Source: Fibrobacter sp. (GTDB lineage Bacteria; Fibrobacterota; Fibrobacteria; Fibrobacterales; Fibrobacteraceae). From it: 57,483 nucleotides of DNA. The position numbers and the translations under genes were made by a program. Position 1 is the stretch's first letter, and every line of letters starts with the position of its first letter. Positions 40,731 through 49,420 of the stretch are shown piece by piece. The DNA is taken from contig JAGCPZ010000064.1 in the NCBI GenBank assembly GCA_017965445.1, positions 1 to 57,483 on the forward strand. The letters are read 5' to 3'. The notes below the pieces were generated by a model. The model made no database searches, was not told the DNA's origin, and saw only the letters and a list, made by a program, of their open reading frames with translations.

Positions 40731-41582
40731 CTACTTTTTCTTCTTGTTTTTTTCGAATTCTTCGACGTGGGTGCGGGCAAACGTGACCTGCCCTTCGCTT
40801 TGTTTCGTAAGGGCGTCAGTAATGAAGTCGTACGCCTCATCGACTGTGTCGCAGAACTTGAAAAGCTTCAAGTCTTCGGGGTTGATCATGCCGGTTTCGA
40901 CGAAGTAATCCCAGTTGATAGCCTTCTTCCAGAACTTCGAATCGAAGATGACGACCGGCATCTGCTGGGCGTATTTGTCGGTCTGGATAAGCGTGAGCAT
41001 CTCGAACGCTTCGTCGAGAGTCCCGAATCCACCGGGGAAGATTACCAACGCACGGGCCATGCGCAGGAACCAATATTTACGGATAAAGAAATAACGGAAT
41101 TGCAGGTTGAGCGCGTCGTCCAAGTACGGGTTGCAATGTTGTTCGAACGGTAACTTGATGTTCAGGCCAATCGAGGGCGTTCCGACATCGGTGGCTCCGC
41201 GGTTGCCGGCTTCCATGATACCTGGGCCTCCGCCGGTCATGATGGCATAGCCTTGGTGTTGCTTGTTAATCCACTTGCCGAGGCGAGCGGCGAGCTCGCG
41301 TCCGGCATTGTAGGATTCGGCTACTTTGGAGAGTCGATCCAGTCTCGCGAGTTCAGCCTTGTTCTTGCATCCTTTGCGGCGCTTCTTGATTTCATCAGGC
41401 GGGAGCGTTCGGGCTGAACCGAAAAACACGATAGTGTTCTTTATATCTTCCTGCTTGAAAATCTGGTCAGGCTGCAAAAATTCAGAAAGGAATCGAATAG
41501 TACGCGCTGCATCGCTTTCCATGAATTCGGGATTGTGATAAGCCATCTGTCCCGGAACCGGGTGGATTTTTTTCGGTGCCAT
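40731..41582 (-). CDS. LOG family protein (lysine-decarboxylase-like fold)
   Basis: 283 residues. The Rossmann-type LOG core has GSARTLPPDEIKK (about residue 54), the nucleotide motif MTGGGPGIMEAGNRG (about 115) and the signature FPGGFGTLDEAFE (about 182). Relatives hydrolyse nucleoside 5'-monophosphates to base and ribose phosphate (cytokinin-activating in plants); the bacterial role is less clear. The C-terminus is Lys-rich (EKNKKKK). AGAGGT is the Shine-Dalgarno. It is separated from the kinase gene by about 108 bases containing a hairpin. Confidence 0.9.
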   Translation of the reverse strand: MAPKKIHPVPGQMAYHNPEFMESDAARTIRFLSEFLQPDQIFKQEDIKNTIVFFGSARTLPPDEIKKRRKGCKNKAELARLDRLSKVAESYNAGRELAARLGKWINKQHQGYAIMTGGGPGIMEAGNRGATDVGTPSIGLNIKLPFEQHCNPYLDDALNLQFRYFFIRKYWFLRMARALVIFPGGFGTLDEAFEMLTLIQTDKYAQQMPVVIFDSKFWKKAINWDYFVETGMINPEDLKLFKFCDTVDEAYDFITDALTKQSEGQVTFARTHVEEFEKNKKKK

Positions 41583-41700
41583 AATATTAAACCTCTTTTT
41601 ATTCGCACATTTACTGAATAATATACGATAAAATGCTTTTGCGGACTAAAAAATAAAGTTTTTATCATCTTACTTGGAATAACATTTATATATTAAGGGT

Positions 41701-41913
41701 ATGTTAGTAAAAATGTGGACAGATAATTTTGTCATTACGGGCGAGATTGACACGCTGCGTGACGAGCGCCTGACGGACTATATCCGTGAAAACAAGGACT
41801 TTATCGCAGTGACTCAGGTACGCGTCTGTGACAGGAACGAGAAGGATCTGTTCCGTACGCACTTCCTCAACGTCAGTACGAACCACATCGAAATTATTCT
41901 ACCTGCAGAATAA
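41701..41913 (+). CDS. Small conserved-looking protein, function unknown
   Basis: 70 residues without signal peptide or membrane segment. It looks like a compact beta-rich domain (DNFVITGEIDTLRDERLTDY, then IAVTQVRVCDR), resembling small uncharacterised families such as DUF6812, a weak memory-based match. TATATT (41689-41694) ends six bases before the ATG at 41701, so a leaderless message is likely; an ATG at 41716 is the alternative. The clean codon pattern and good promoter position support a real gene. Confidence 0.6.
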   Translation: MLVKMWTDNFVITGEIDTLRDERLTDYIRENKDFIAVTQVRVCDRNEKDLFRTHFLNVSTNHIEIILPAE

Positions 41914-42008
41914 CTGCTGCTTTCACCAACGATTTAGTCGAGGAACTTTTGCTTTGTTGCTCCAAAGTTTGGAGTAGCATGTTTTTTGTAGGTCTCTCGT
42001 CTAAGCCC

Positions 42009-42043
42009 CTACTGTCTACTTCCTACTTCTTACTGCCTACTAA
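42009..42043. repeat. Heptamer tandem repeat (CTACTTC)
   Basis: Units CTACTGT, CTACTTC, CTACTTC, TTACTGC, CTACTAA. The array ends four bases before the complement of the stop codon of the minus-strand radical SAM gene. A CTCTCGT unit of another heptamer family precedes it at 41994-42000. Confidence 0.85.
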
Positions 42044-42047
42044 CCCC

Positions 42048-44621
42048 TCACCACTCTATCGCAATTTTTGCGACGAGGAAACGGCGTGATACTTCGTCGA
42101 GCTTGGCCGGGTCTATTTCGATGCCGAGCAACCCTGCGAAAATGACGAACGGGCTAGGCGTCGTGCCCTGGTTGTTGCACTTGACGCGAACCGTCATCGT
42201 CCCGTCCACAATCTCGATTCCGAGAACTTGTTCGTTCAAGTCCATCTGCTGGCCGCGGTGGTTCGTGACAATCGACAACTGCTTTTGTTCGAACTTTTGC
42301 ATGAGGTCGGTCGGAATGCTTTCGGGCGTGTGGCGATAGACCATCGCCTTCGGGAAATGCTTCGAGAGCTTTTCCTTTAGCGGTTCGATATCGACAATCT
42401 CCATGCCGCGTGGGAACGGAGCGCTTAGCATCTGGATGACTTTTTGCTTGCCCTCGGGCGAGAGGTCGAGCGGTTGCAGCAAGTCAACGCTGATGACTTC
42501 GCAGTACGTTTCGAGGCCAAGCGGGAGCGCGCCCATGTTCACAATGCGGGGCTTGGGGCTGAAACCTTCGCTGAACTTGATGGGGATGCCTGCGCAAATG
42601 AACGTGCGCTCGAAGAAACTGAGCATGTTGTGGTGCGGGAGAAATCTGCTGATGCCAGTCTTCTTGAACGTAATCTTGTAGCTGTAGTGGACTTTCTGGC
42701 TTGGTCTGCGGTCTGCGACAAGCTTCTTGATTTCGTCGGGAGTGCGGCTTGGCGCCTTGTGGCGGACGGGGTCGTCGGCGAGAACGATTTCTTGGCCAAA
42801 GCCAGGAATGCCGCACTTTTGGCAATCGCCCCATTTGCAGTTCGGCACCGGTGCAGACGTCGGGTCGAATGCCTTTTCCCACTCGCGGCGCAAGTACTGC
42901 TTGGACGTGCCTGCGTGGATGAAGTCCCACGGGAACACTTCGTCTTTTTCGCGTTCGCGATAGACCCAGCTTGTGTCGTACCCGCATTCGTCCCAGACTT
43001 CGAGCCACTTGTTGAAGTCGAAGCGGTAACTGTCGCTTTCGAAGATAATTCCCTTCTTGTAAGCTGCGTAGATGACCGGCCCGAGGCTCCTGTCGCCACG
43101 GCTATAGACCGCTTCGAGGAAACTCGTTTCCCATGCGGCCCAGTTGATTTTCACGTTCGGGTGCTTGTAGAATTTTTCACGAACAAAGCGGATGTGACCG
43201 AGTGCAGTTTCTTTGTCCATAAACGGCGCCCATTGCAGCCCGGTAAATGATTTTGGAATGAGGATGCCGATGCTTACTGCAATTTGGATACCGCGGTTGT
43301 ACTTGCGCCCAATCTTCACGAGATTGAAGATGAGGTCGCAGAACGCCTGCATGTCGTCCAGGTTCTCGGTGGGGAACCCAATCATCGTGTAGAGCTTGAT
43401 TTTATTGAATCCGCTAGAGAACGCGTGTTCGGCGGCATCGTACATGTCCTGGTCGCTGATGGTCTTGTTGATCATCTTGCGGATGCGTTCGGAACCCGTT
43501 TCGGGCGCAAACGTGGCACTGCGGCCGCCTTTGAGGGCTGCAACCTTTTCTGCAAGACTTTGTCCGAAACTGTTCACGCGAATGCTTGGCAGACTCACGT
43601 CAACGTTGTCATAGAACGGGTCGTCGATGATGGAGTCCGTCAATGCTTCAACTGGCTTGTAGTCTGCGGTAGAAAGCGACAAAAGTCCGAGTTCGCGTTC
43701 GCCTGTAGCCTGAATGCCTGCTTTCGCAATGTCCAAAACATCGTCCGGGTTGAGTTCGCGGCACGGCCTATACCAAATGCCTGCCTGACAGAAACGGCAA
43801 CCCTGAGCGCAACCGCGCATCACTTCCACGCTAAAGCGGTTGTGGACAAGCTGCATGTTTGCAATCAAGTTCTTGATGGGATAATCCTTCGGATCCAGGA
43901 ACGGAATGAACTGTCTGCGCACGCCATTCGTATGCTCGTAGGAACCTTTTGCCGGTTCTTTTGGAACGATAACGCCAAATTCGTTTTTGACGACCTCTCG
44001 CAGACTTGGTACATACACCCCATCTATTTTAGATAAATTCTCTAGAATCTCGGAACGCTTGAGACCCGCCTTGCGTCCTTCGCCCACGCACCGTACAAAT
44101 TCAACAATCAGCTTTTCGCCGTCGCCAATCATGAACGCGTCAAAGAAGTCGGCTACCGGTTCCGGGTTTCCCATTGCAGGTCCGCCAGAAACGACTATCG
44201 GGTCGCTCTCGGCGCGGTCTTTCTGCCATGCCGGAATCCCAGCAAGCTCAAGCACGTAGGGCACGTTCGTAAAGTTGAGCTCCGTCTGGAGCGTGAGCCC
44301 CACCACCTCGTAATCCTTGACTGCGGTATAGCTTGCGTGCGTGTAAAGCGGGATATCGAACTTCTTCATCTCCGCCGCCATGTCGTCCCACGGTGCAAAA
44401 GCCACTTCGCAAAGCAAGTCCGGTTCGCGGTTCAGCACATGGTACAGAATGCGTAGCCCGTTGTTGCTCATGCCGATTTCGTAAGTGTCCGGGAACACGA
44501 ACGCCATACGAGCAAGCATCTTGCTATGGTCTTTGACAACACTGTTCGCCTCGCCACCCATATAACGGGCTGGGCTTTCGACTGCCGGGAGCGCAAGCGC
44601 AATTTTTTCGAGAATGGTCAT
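42048..44621 (-). CDS. B12-binding/radical SAM protein fused to a DUF2344 domain
   Basis: 857 residues. The N-terminal part resembles a cobalamin-binding domain (about 30-210), then the radical SAM domain carries the cluster motif CAQGCRFCQAG (about residue 269). The C-terminal 220 residues (KITFKKTGISRFLPHHNM, FSEGFSPKPRI) are the DUF2344 domain. This matches the TIGR03960 plus TIGR03936 fused proteins, which are widespread but unassigned; the order next to rRNA/ribosome genes in some bacteria suggests RNA modification. A CxxC-type pair (CKWGDCQKCG, about 590) may bind another metal. TATATT ends seven bases before the ATG. It is divergent from the GGDEF-like gene. Confidence 0.88.
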   Translation of the reverse strand: MTILEKIALALPAVESPARYMGGEANSVVKDHSKMLARMAFVFPDTYEIGMSNNGLRILYHVLNREPDLLCEVAFAPWDDMAAEMKKFDIPLYTHASYTAVKDYEVVGLTLQTELNFTNVPYVLELAGIPAWQKDRAESDPIVVSGGPAMGNPEPVADFFDAFMIGDGEKLIVEFVRCVGEGRKAGLKRSEILENLSKIDGVYVPSLREVVKNEFGVIVPKEPAKGSYEHTNGVRRQFIPFLDPKDYPIKNLIANMQLVHNRFSVEVMRGCAQGCRFCQAGIWYRPCRELNPDDVLDIAKAGIQATGERELGLLSLSTADYKPVEALTDSIIDDPFYDNVDVSLPSIRVNSFGQSLAEKVAALKGGRSATFAPETGSERIRKMINKTISDQDMYDAAEHAFSSGFNKIKLYTMIGFPTENLDDMQAFCDLIFNLVKIGRKYNRGIQIAVSIGILIPKSFTGLQWAPFMDKETALGHIRFVREKFYKHPNVKINWAAWETSFLEAVYSRGDRSLGPVIYAAYKKGIIFESDSYRFDFNKWLEVWDECGYDTSWVYREREKDEVFPWDFIHAGTSKQYLRREWEKAFDPTSAPVPNCKWGDCQKCGIPGFGQEIVLADDPVRHKAPSRTPDEIKKLVADRRPSQKVHYSYKITFKKTGISRFLPHHNMLSFFERTFICAGIPIKFSEGFSPKPRIVNMGALPLGLETYCEVISVDLLQPLDLSPEGKQKVIQMLSAPFPRGMEIVDIEPLKEKLSKHFPKAMVYRHTPESIPTDLMQKFEQKQLSIVTNHRGQQMDLNEQVLGIEIVDGTMTVRVKCNNQGTTPSPFVIFAGLLGIEIDPAKLDEVSRRFLVAKIAIEW

Positions 44622-44725
44622 GCGAACAAATATAGAATTAAAGGATTCTTTAAAAAAGAAAAATTTACACCTTTTTGAAGGGACCTTATCTCCACCGCCC
44701 GTAATATTTTAATATTATTTATAAT

Positions 44726-46078
44726 ATGAATATCGTCAAATATATTTTTTGGTTGGTCGCCTTTTTGATGGGCGTCATTGTCGCTTACGTCGTCCCCGAA
44801 GAAACAATGTCCATCGGGGCGAAGTTTATTTTTGTCGGTGCTTGGGGTGCAGTGCTCGGCTTTGTGTTCTACACTGTCTGCAAGAGACAAATCGAATCGA
44901 TTGAGAACGATTTTAACGAAGTCTTGAACAGGCCGCAACCGAAAGTCACGCAGTTTGTGCCTATCCACCAGCAAGAAGAAAAGAAACCCGACCTCCCGCC
45001 GGGGGCTATCCCCGCCGCACAGGCTCTCAAACAGTCTGTGCCCGTGTCCGTCAAGCAGCTTGATGTGGCCGCCTTCAAGGTTGGATTCCCTCTCGAATCT
45101 TGGAACGCCTTCAAACTCGCCATCATTCGCAACCGTCCGTTCACCGAAGTCATCGACGCTATGCAGAAGCTTTTGCCGGAACTCTTCCCCGATGCGTCGG
45201 GCGTACTTTATATGTACGGCGGTGTGCAGACCGAGCTTTCGCAGATATTCCGCTTTGGCCCGAACGTCATCAGCGATGAGACTGTGTTACCCGCCGAATG
45301 CGCTAGCTTTAACACTGGTGATATCGTCGTAACTGACTACAGTTCGCCCGAAGTCTCCAGTGGCTGCACTCACTTGCACCACCGCCCGAAGGGCCTTGCT
45401 ATTTGTGCTCCCGTGGAAGGTCTCGAAGAACATTTTGGCATCTTGACAATCCAGGTGGATAAACTCCCCGAAACCGAGACAAAGGAATACTGGCAGGCGA
45501 AGGTGAGTATTGTCTCTGCTGCGTTCGGACTCTATGTCGCAAATCAAGACTTGAACATGCGTTTTGAACAACATAGCATTCGCGATGTACTTACCGGACT
45601 CTTTAACAGACGTTATATGGAAGAGTCGCTCAACCGCGAAATCACTGCTGCTATGCGCCACAAGTCGCCCATCGGCATCGTGATGCTTTATCCCGACGCT
45701 ATCCCTGCTGTGCAGAACTCGCAAGGCCGCCATGCCGTGGAACAGCTCTTCTGGGAGTTAGGACAACGTCTGCCTAGCTACATCCGCGGCGAAGACATCC
45801 CGTGCCGCTATTCCGATGACGTATTTTGCGTAATTATGCCGGGTGCAGACCTCAGTATTACTAGGGACCGCGCCGAACGCATTCGCAATGAAATCTCGCA
45901 GCTCCAAATCGCTTACGGCGAAGGAATCCTCGCGACTACGCTTAGCATGGGCGTCGCCGTGATGCCTACCCACGCCAAGGACGCTGGTTCGCTTATCTAT
46001 ACAGCGGAAGCCTCGCTCCAGATGGCCATGCAGGCTGGCGGAAACCGCGTCGTTATGGGCGATGCCGTGATGCGGTAA
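44726..46078 (+). CDS. Membrane-anchored GAF/degenerate GGDEF protein
   Basis: 450 residues. Two N-terminal membrane segments (about 4-22 and 32-52) are followed by a linker and a GAF-like sensor region (about 120-285). The C-terminal GGDEF domain starts at RDVLTGLFNRRYMEESL (about 293). The active-site loop reads CRYSDDVFCV where an active cyclase has GGDEF, so both Gly and the catalytic Glu are lost and the domain is probably inactive; it could still bind GTP or act as a protein platform. There is no Shine-Dalgarno, and the AT-rich leader has TATTAT ending seven bases before the ATG. It is followed by a hairpin terminator. Confidence 0.85.
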   Translation: MNIVKYIFWLVAFLMGVIVAYVVPEETMSIGAKFIFVGAWGAVLGFVFYTVCKRQIESIENDFNEVLNRPQPKVTQFVPIHQQEEKKPDLPPGAIPAAQALKQSVPVSVKQLDVAAFKVGFPLESWNAFKLAIIRNRPFTEVIDAMQKLLPELFPDASGVLYMYGGVQTELSQIFRFGPNVISDETVLPAECASFNTGDIVVTDYSSPEVSSGCTHLHHRPKGLAICAPVEGLEEHFGILTIQVDKLPETETKEYWQAKVSIVSAAFGLYVANQDLNMRFEQHSIRDVLTGLFNRRYMEESLNREITAAMRHKSPIGIVMLYPDAIPAVQNSQGRHAVEQLFWELGQRLPSYIRGEDIPCRYSDDVFCVIMPGADLSITRDRAERIRNEISQLQIAYGEGILATTLSMGVAVMPTHAKDAGSLIYTAEASLQMAMQAGGNRVVMGDAVMR

Positions 46079-46114
46079 TATTCTAGCGAGTTGCTCAGTA
46101 TCGTTTTAGACGAA

Positions 46115-46146
46115 GCAAAAATGGAACCTTTTCAGGTTCCATTTTT
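46115..46146. terminator. Hairpin terminator (AATGGAACCT), copy 1
   Basis: AATGGAACCT/AGGTTCCATT stem with an A run before and a T run after, so it can work in both directions. It is a close relative of the hairpin at 46348-46377. Confidence 0.8.
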
Positions 46147-46181
46147 AATTCTGGCTCAAGGTCCCTGAGCTTGTCGAAGGG

Positions 46182-46217
46182 TTACTTGATGATGAGCATC
46201 GAGTCGTCCCAGGCCTC
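46182..46217 (-). pseudogene. Remnant of a gpmI 3' end
   Basis: On the minus strand it reads EAWDDSMLIIK then TAA, the same 11 residues and stop as the true gpmI C-terminus (46403-46435). The codons differ at most synonymous sites (GAC GAC TCG here, GAT GAT AGT in gpmI), and the homology is lost just upstream. Each copy of the tail is followed on the minus strand by a similar hairpin terminator, so a whole 3' end was duplicated, or a second gpmI copy was deleted down to its last codons. Confidence 0.75.
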
Positions 46218-46347
46218 TCGTGAGACTCCGCACCTATGGTGCGGGAGGAGGGCTTTATGCCCTCCGTTCGTCGAACGAAATCGTTGTTTTTAGAGATGCG
46301 CCAGCCTATGGCTGCCGCAGCTCTTAACAAGGATTTGGAAGCGTGGC
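46218..46347. repeat. Chain of small hairpins between the gpmI remnant and gpmI
   Basis: Consecutive palindromes such as CCGCACCTATGGTGCGG, GGAGGGCTTTATGCCCTCC, CGTTCGTCGAACG and CAGCCTATGGCTG. The style resembles the hairpin chain at 33838. No gene is seen in the 324-base spacer. Confidence 0.6.
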
Positions 46348-46377
46348 AAAAATGGACCCCTTACGGGGTCCATTTTT
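46348..46377 (-). terminator. Hairpin terminator of gpmI, copy 2
   Basis: AATGGACCCC/GGGGTCCATT stem with flanking A and T runs. It lies 25 bases past the gpmI stop. A perfect ATGTTAATCATCAA/TTGATGATTAACAT inverted repeat overlaps the stop codon itself (about 46389-46420). Confidence 0.8.
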
Positions 46378-46402
46378 AATTTTGTCTTATGTTAATCATC
46401 AA

Positions 46403-48037
46403 TTATTTGATGATTAACATACTATCATCCCACGCTTCGTGCTTTTCGAGGCCGAGGAGGTTGGCCGTCGTAGCAGCGATGTTCGACAGACCCCAGTCGC
46501 CTTCCTTGAGGGAAAGCTTGCCGCCTGTTACGTTATCGTAAAGGATGCAAGGAACCTTGTTCAAGGTGTGGCTGGTCTTGGCCTTGAACGTACCGTCCTT
46601 GTTGACCTTCGGCATGCCGGTCTTCTTGTCGATTTCGTACATTTCGTCGGCGTTACCGTGGTCAGCCGTGATGATGGCGACACCGCCGAGGGCGTCAATC
46701 ACCGGGAGGAGTCGTGCGAGACCGATATCCACGGCTTCGATAGCCATCGTAGCGGCGCGGAAGCTACCGGTGTGGCCCACCATGTCGCCGTTCGGGAAGT
46801 TGCAGCGGAGCGTTTGGTACTTGCCGCTCTTCAAGGCTTCGATCATGGCGTCGGTGATTTCGGCGGCCTTCATCCACGGGCGCTGTTCGAATGGAACAAC
46901 GTCGGATTCGATTTCCAAGTATGTTTCGCCGTCGAACTTGCTGGAACGGTTACCGTTCCAGAAGTAGGTCACGTGGCCGTACTTCTGCGTTTCGGAGCAG
47001 GCGAACTGCTTCACGCCCGTTTCGGAAAGCCATTCGCCGCTGGTTTCCTTGATGGCCGGAGGCGGAACGAGGAAGCGGTTCGGGAGCTTGAGGTCGCCGT
47101 CGTACTGGCGCATGCAGGCGTAGCAGACGTGCGGGAAGCGCTTGCGGTCAAATTCGTTGAAGGATTCTTCTTCGAAGGCGCGGGTGATTTCGATGGCGCG
47201 GTCGCCACGGAAGTTGAAGAACACCACGGAGTCGCCGTCGTTGATGGTGCCGACCGGCTGGCCGTCCTTAGCAATCACGAACGGCGGGAGATCCTGGTCA
47301 ATAGCCTTGGTTTCGCCACGGAGAGTTTCGATAGCCTGGGTGGCGTTGTCGAAGTAGCGGCCTTCGCCGAGCACGTGGGTTTTCCAGCCGAGTTCCACCA
47401 TCTTCCAGTTGGCGTTGTAACGGTCCATGGTAATCTGCATACGGCCACCGCCGCTAGCAATGCAGACGTCGAATTCCGGGCTGCGGAGTTCGTCGAGGAA
47501 CTTTTCGAATGGGCCGACGTAATCGAGTGCGGAAGTTTCCGGAACGTCACGGCCGTCGAGCAAGATGTGCACGCGGACCTTCTTCAGGCCTTCCTTCTTG
47601 GCCTGGGCGACCATGGCCTTGAGGTGAGAAATGTTGGAGTGGACGTTGCCGTCGCTGAAGAGGCCGATGAAGTGGAGGACGGAACCGTGGTCACGCACGT
47701 TGGAGGCGATTTCCTTCCAGGCGTCGCGGCCAAAAATTTCGCCGGAGACGATGGAGTCCTGCACGAGGGCGGCACCCTGGTTGTACACCTGGCCAGCACC
47801 GATGGCGTTGTGGCCCACTTCGGAGTTACCCATGTCTTCGTTGGTCGGCATACCCACGGCGCGGCCGTGAGCCTTCAGAAGCACGTTCGGGTACATCTTG
47901 AAGAGGTTGTCGAGAGTCGGGGTGCGGGCAGCCTTGATGGCGTTGCCTTCGACCTTATCGGTGATACCAAAACCATCCATCACGATGGTGACGACGGGTC
48001 CCTTGATGCCGGGGAAATTGGAAAGCTTCTTGAGCAT
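46403..48037 (-). CDS. gpmI: 2,3-bisphosphoglycerate-independent phosphoglycerate mutase
   Basis: 544-residue cytosolic glycolytic enzyme interconverting 3- and 2-phosphoglycerate with two Mn ions. Metal and active-site motifs are all present: VTIVMDGFGITD (about residue 20), the phospho-Ser loop NEDMGNSEVGHNAIGAG (Ser about 72), LDGRDVPETSALDY (about 160), ITADHGNADEM (about 460) and SHTLNKVPCILY (about 495). Body codons are strongly GC-biased, as in highly expressed genes, whereas the last codons (GAT GAT AGT ATG TTA) are not and lie in a palindrome with the 3' flank. TGGAG is the Shine-Dalgarno; TATCTTTG (48067-48074 on the complement) is a candidate -10 region. Confidence 0.96.
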   Translation of the reverse strand: MLKKLSNFPGIKGPVVTIVMDGFGITDKVEGNAIKAARTPTLDNLFKMYPNVLLKAHGRAVGMPTNEDMGNSEVGHNAIGAGQVYNQGAALVQDSIVSGEIFGRDAWKEIASNVRDHGSVLHFIGLFSDGNVHSNISHLKAMVAQAKKEGLKKVRVHILLDGRDVPETSALDYVGPFEKFLDELRSPEFDVCIASGGGRMQITMDRYNANWKMVELGWKTHVLGEGRYFDNATQAIETLRGETKAIDQDLPPFVIAKDGQPVGTINDGDSVVFFNFRGDRAIEITRAFEEESFNEFDRKRFPHVCYACMRQYDGDLKLPNRFLVPPPAIKETSGEWLSETGVKQFACSETQKYGHVTYFWNGNRSSKFDGETYLEIESDVVPFEQRPWMKAAEITDAMIEALKSGKYQTLRCNFPNGDMVGHTGSFRAATMAIEAVDIGLARLLPVIDALGGVAIITADHGNADEMYEIDKKTGMPKVNKDGTFKAKTSHTLNKVPCILYDNVTGGKLSLKEGDWGLSNIAATTANLLGLEKHEAWDDSMLIIK

Positions 48038-48167
48038 GATTTACTCCATTTTAATGTTTACGGCGCAAAGATAGAAAAATGAAAAGGAGATCCCAGCACA
48101 CCGGAACATGTCCGGGGCAGGCTTAGGCGGGATGACAGAGGGGGTCAGGCCGGCGGGATGACATAAT

Positions 48168-48195
48168 GAAAAAAGCCCTCCCGTAGGGGAGGGCT
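48168..48195 (-). terminator. Terminator of the lipoprotein gene
   Basis: Stem AGCCCTCCC/GGGAGGGCT followed on the minus strand by a T run (TTTTTT). Confidence 0.85.
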
Positions 48196-48213
48196 CTAAC
48201 ACAATTTTAAGGG

Positions 48214-49254
48214 TTATTTGGCTTTATAGACTAACAACGTGAAGGTGATGTCACCGTTGGTGTCTGCAGTTCCCAATTCCGAGACTACGAATGCGTAGAA
48301 GTCGGTTGCGGAACCCGAGTTGCGGACGTACTTCGGACCGATTGCCACGAAGAATACGTCAACTTCGTTCAAGAAATCAGGGAAGACTTCCTTGAGGGAA
48401 CCGTCGAGGTAGAGGAACGAATCCGTTGTCGGATTATCCGGCAGGTAGTTCTTGCTCCAGTCGTCAAGGCGAGTATCGTTGCTCGTGTTGCTATAAACGG
48501 CGAACTTGATGCCCGTGGTGCTGGAAAGCTGGACGCTACCAGCAGAGCCGACGGTCTTAAAGCAGATGTCGCCGGTTGCTTCGGCAGAGGCGAGGCCCGT
48601 AGCGATGCTCAAGCATTTGTCGGTCTTGGTGTTGACCTTGATGCTGATGGTGTCGAGCGGTGCGCCCGGAACGACAACTTCGCTAGAAGAGCTTTCCGGA
48701 ACTTGGCATTTTTCAATGGGACGTTCGAACGGAATGGTATCTCTAGAAACGGATTCGAGGATTCCGTCTGTTGCCTTTGCTGTGACAATCAGGAGATAAT
48801 TCCCGCATTCGGAATAGTTTGCATCGAGGTCTGTGTAGAGACCGACTTCAGCAAGGTTTACCGTGGTGAGTGCCTGGCTGTTGAAATCCAACGGGACGAT
48901 TGTTTCGGCCTTGCCGCTACTCGTATGGCTTGTATTGACAATGTCGAACTTGATATCCGTGAAGCGCACGGCATTAATATCGGCAACGGTATTCGAATCG
49001 CTCAAGTCGAGGGTAATGGAACCTTTGAACTTGACCTTCGTTAGAAGGGCTGAGCTGACACCCATGTCATTAAAAACGATTGCCGTTAATACGGTTTCTG
49101 GTGTATCGTCAGGAGGAATATAGGTGGACGATGACGAAGGAGTTCCTGTGGGCGGAATTCCTGGGTTAGGGTCGTCTCCGCAAGCAATGAAACTTAATGC
49201 TCCCAAAGAGAGAGCGGTGCTCAAAAGCAATGGTGTTACGAACTTAGAACTCAT
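48214..49254 (-). CDS. Hypothetical lipoprotein with Ser linkers
   Basis: 346 residues from the ATG at 49254, where AAAGGG is the Shine-Dalgarno and a lipoprotein signal begins (lipobox FIAC, Cys about residue 25). A short Pro/Ser linker (GIPPTGTPSSSSTYIPPDD) leads into a beta-rich domain (about 50-170), a second Ser-rich hinge (PESSSSEVVVPG) and another beta-rich domain (about 190-346) with a Cys pair. This layout, two beta domains joined by poly-Ser, is typical of Fibrobacter surface lipoproteins. No family or ligand was recognised. It has its own terminator. Confidence 0.75.
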   Translation of the reverse strand: MSSKFVTPLLLSTALSLGALSFIACGDDPNPGIPPTGTPSSSSTYIPPDDTPETVLTAIVFNDMGVSSALLTKVKFKGSITLDLSDSNTVADINAVRFTDIKFDIVNTSHTSSGKAETIVPLDFNSQALTTVNLAEVGLYTDLDANYSECGNYLLIVTAKATDGILESVSRDTIPFERPIEKCQVPESSSSEVVVPGAPLDTISIKVNTKTDKCLSIATGLASAEATGDICFKTVGSAGSVQLSSTTGIKFAVYSNTSNDTRLDDWSKNYLPDNPTTDSFLYLDGSLKEVFPDFLNEVDVFFVAIGPKYVRNSGSATDFYAFVVSELGTADTNGDITFTLLVYKAK

Positions 49255-49420
49255 TTGAATACCCTTTTTGTGTAGTCTTTGGATTAAAATAAACAAAATA
49301 CTGAAAAAAAGCACTAATTATTTAGTTTTTTTTATAAAATACAAAAAAAATTGGCATGTTTTCTTGGTTGCTGGAACAATTTGACGAATGTCACAATGAT
49401 ATTGTAAAAGAAACCGAATT

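Noticed and set aside
44726..46078. Active diguanylate cyclase
   Set aside because: The GGDEF loop reads SDDVF, so catalysis is unlikely.
46439..48082. A 547-codon open frame on the plus strand opposite gpmI
   Set aside because: It mirrors the GC-biased codons of gpmI, has no recognisable motif or ribosome site, and gpmI is unmistakable on the other strand.
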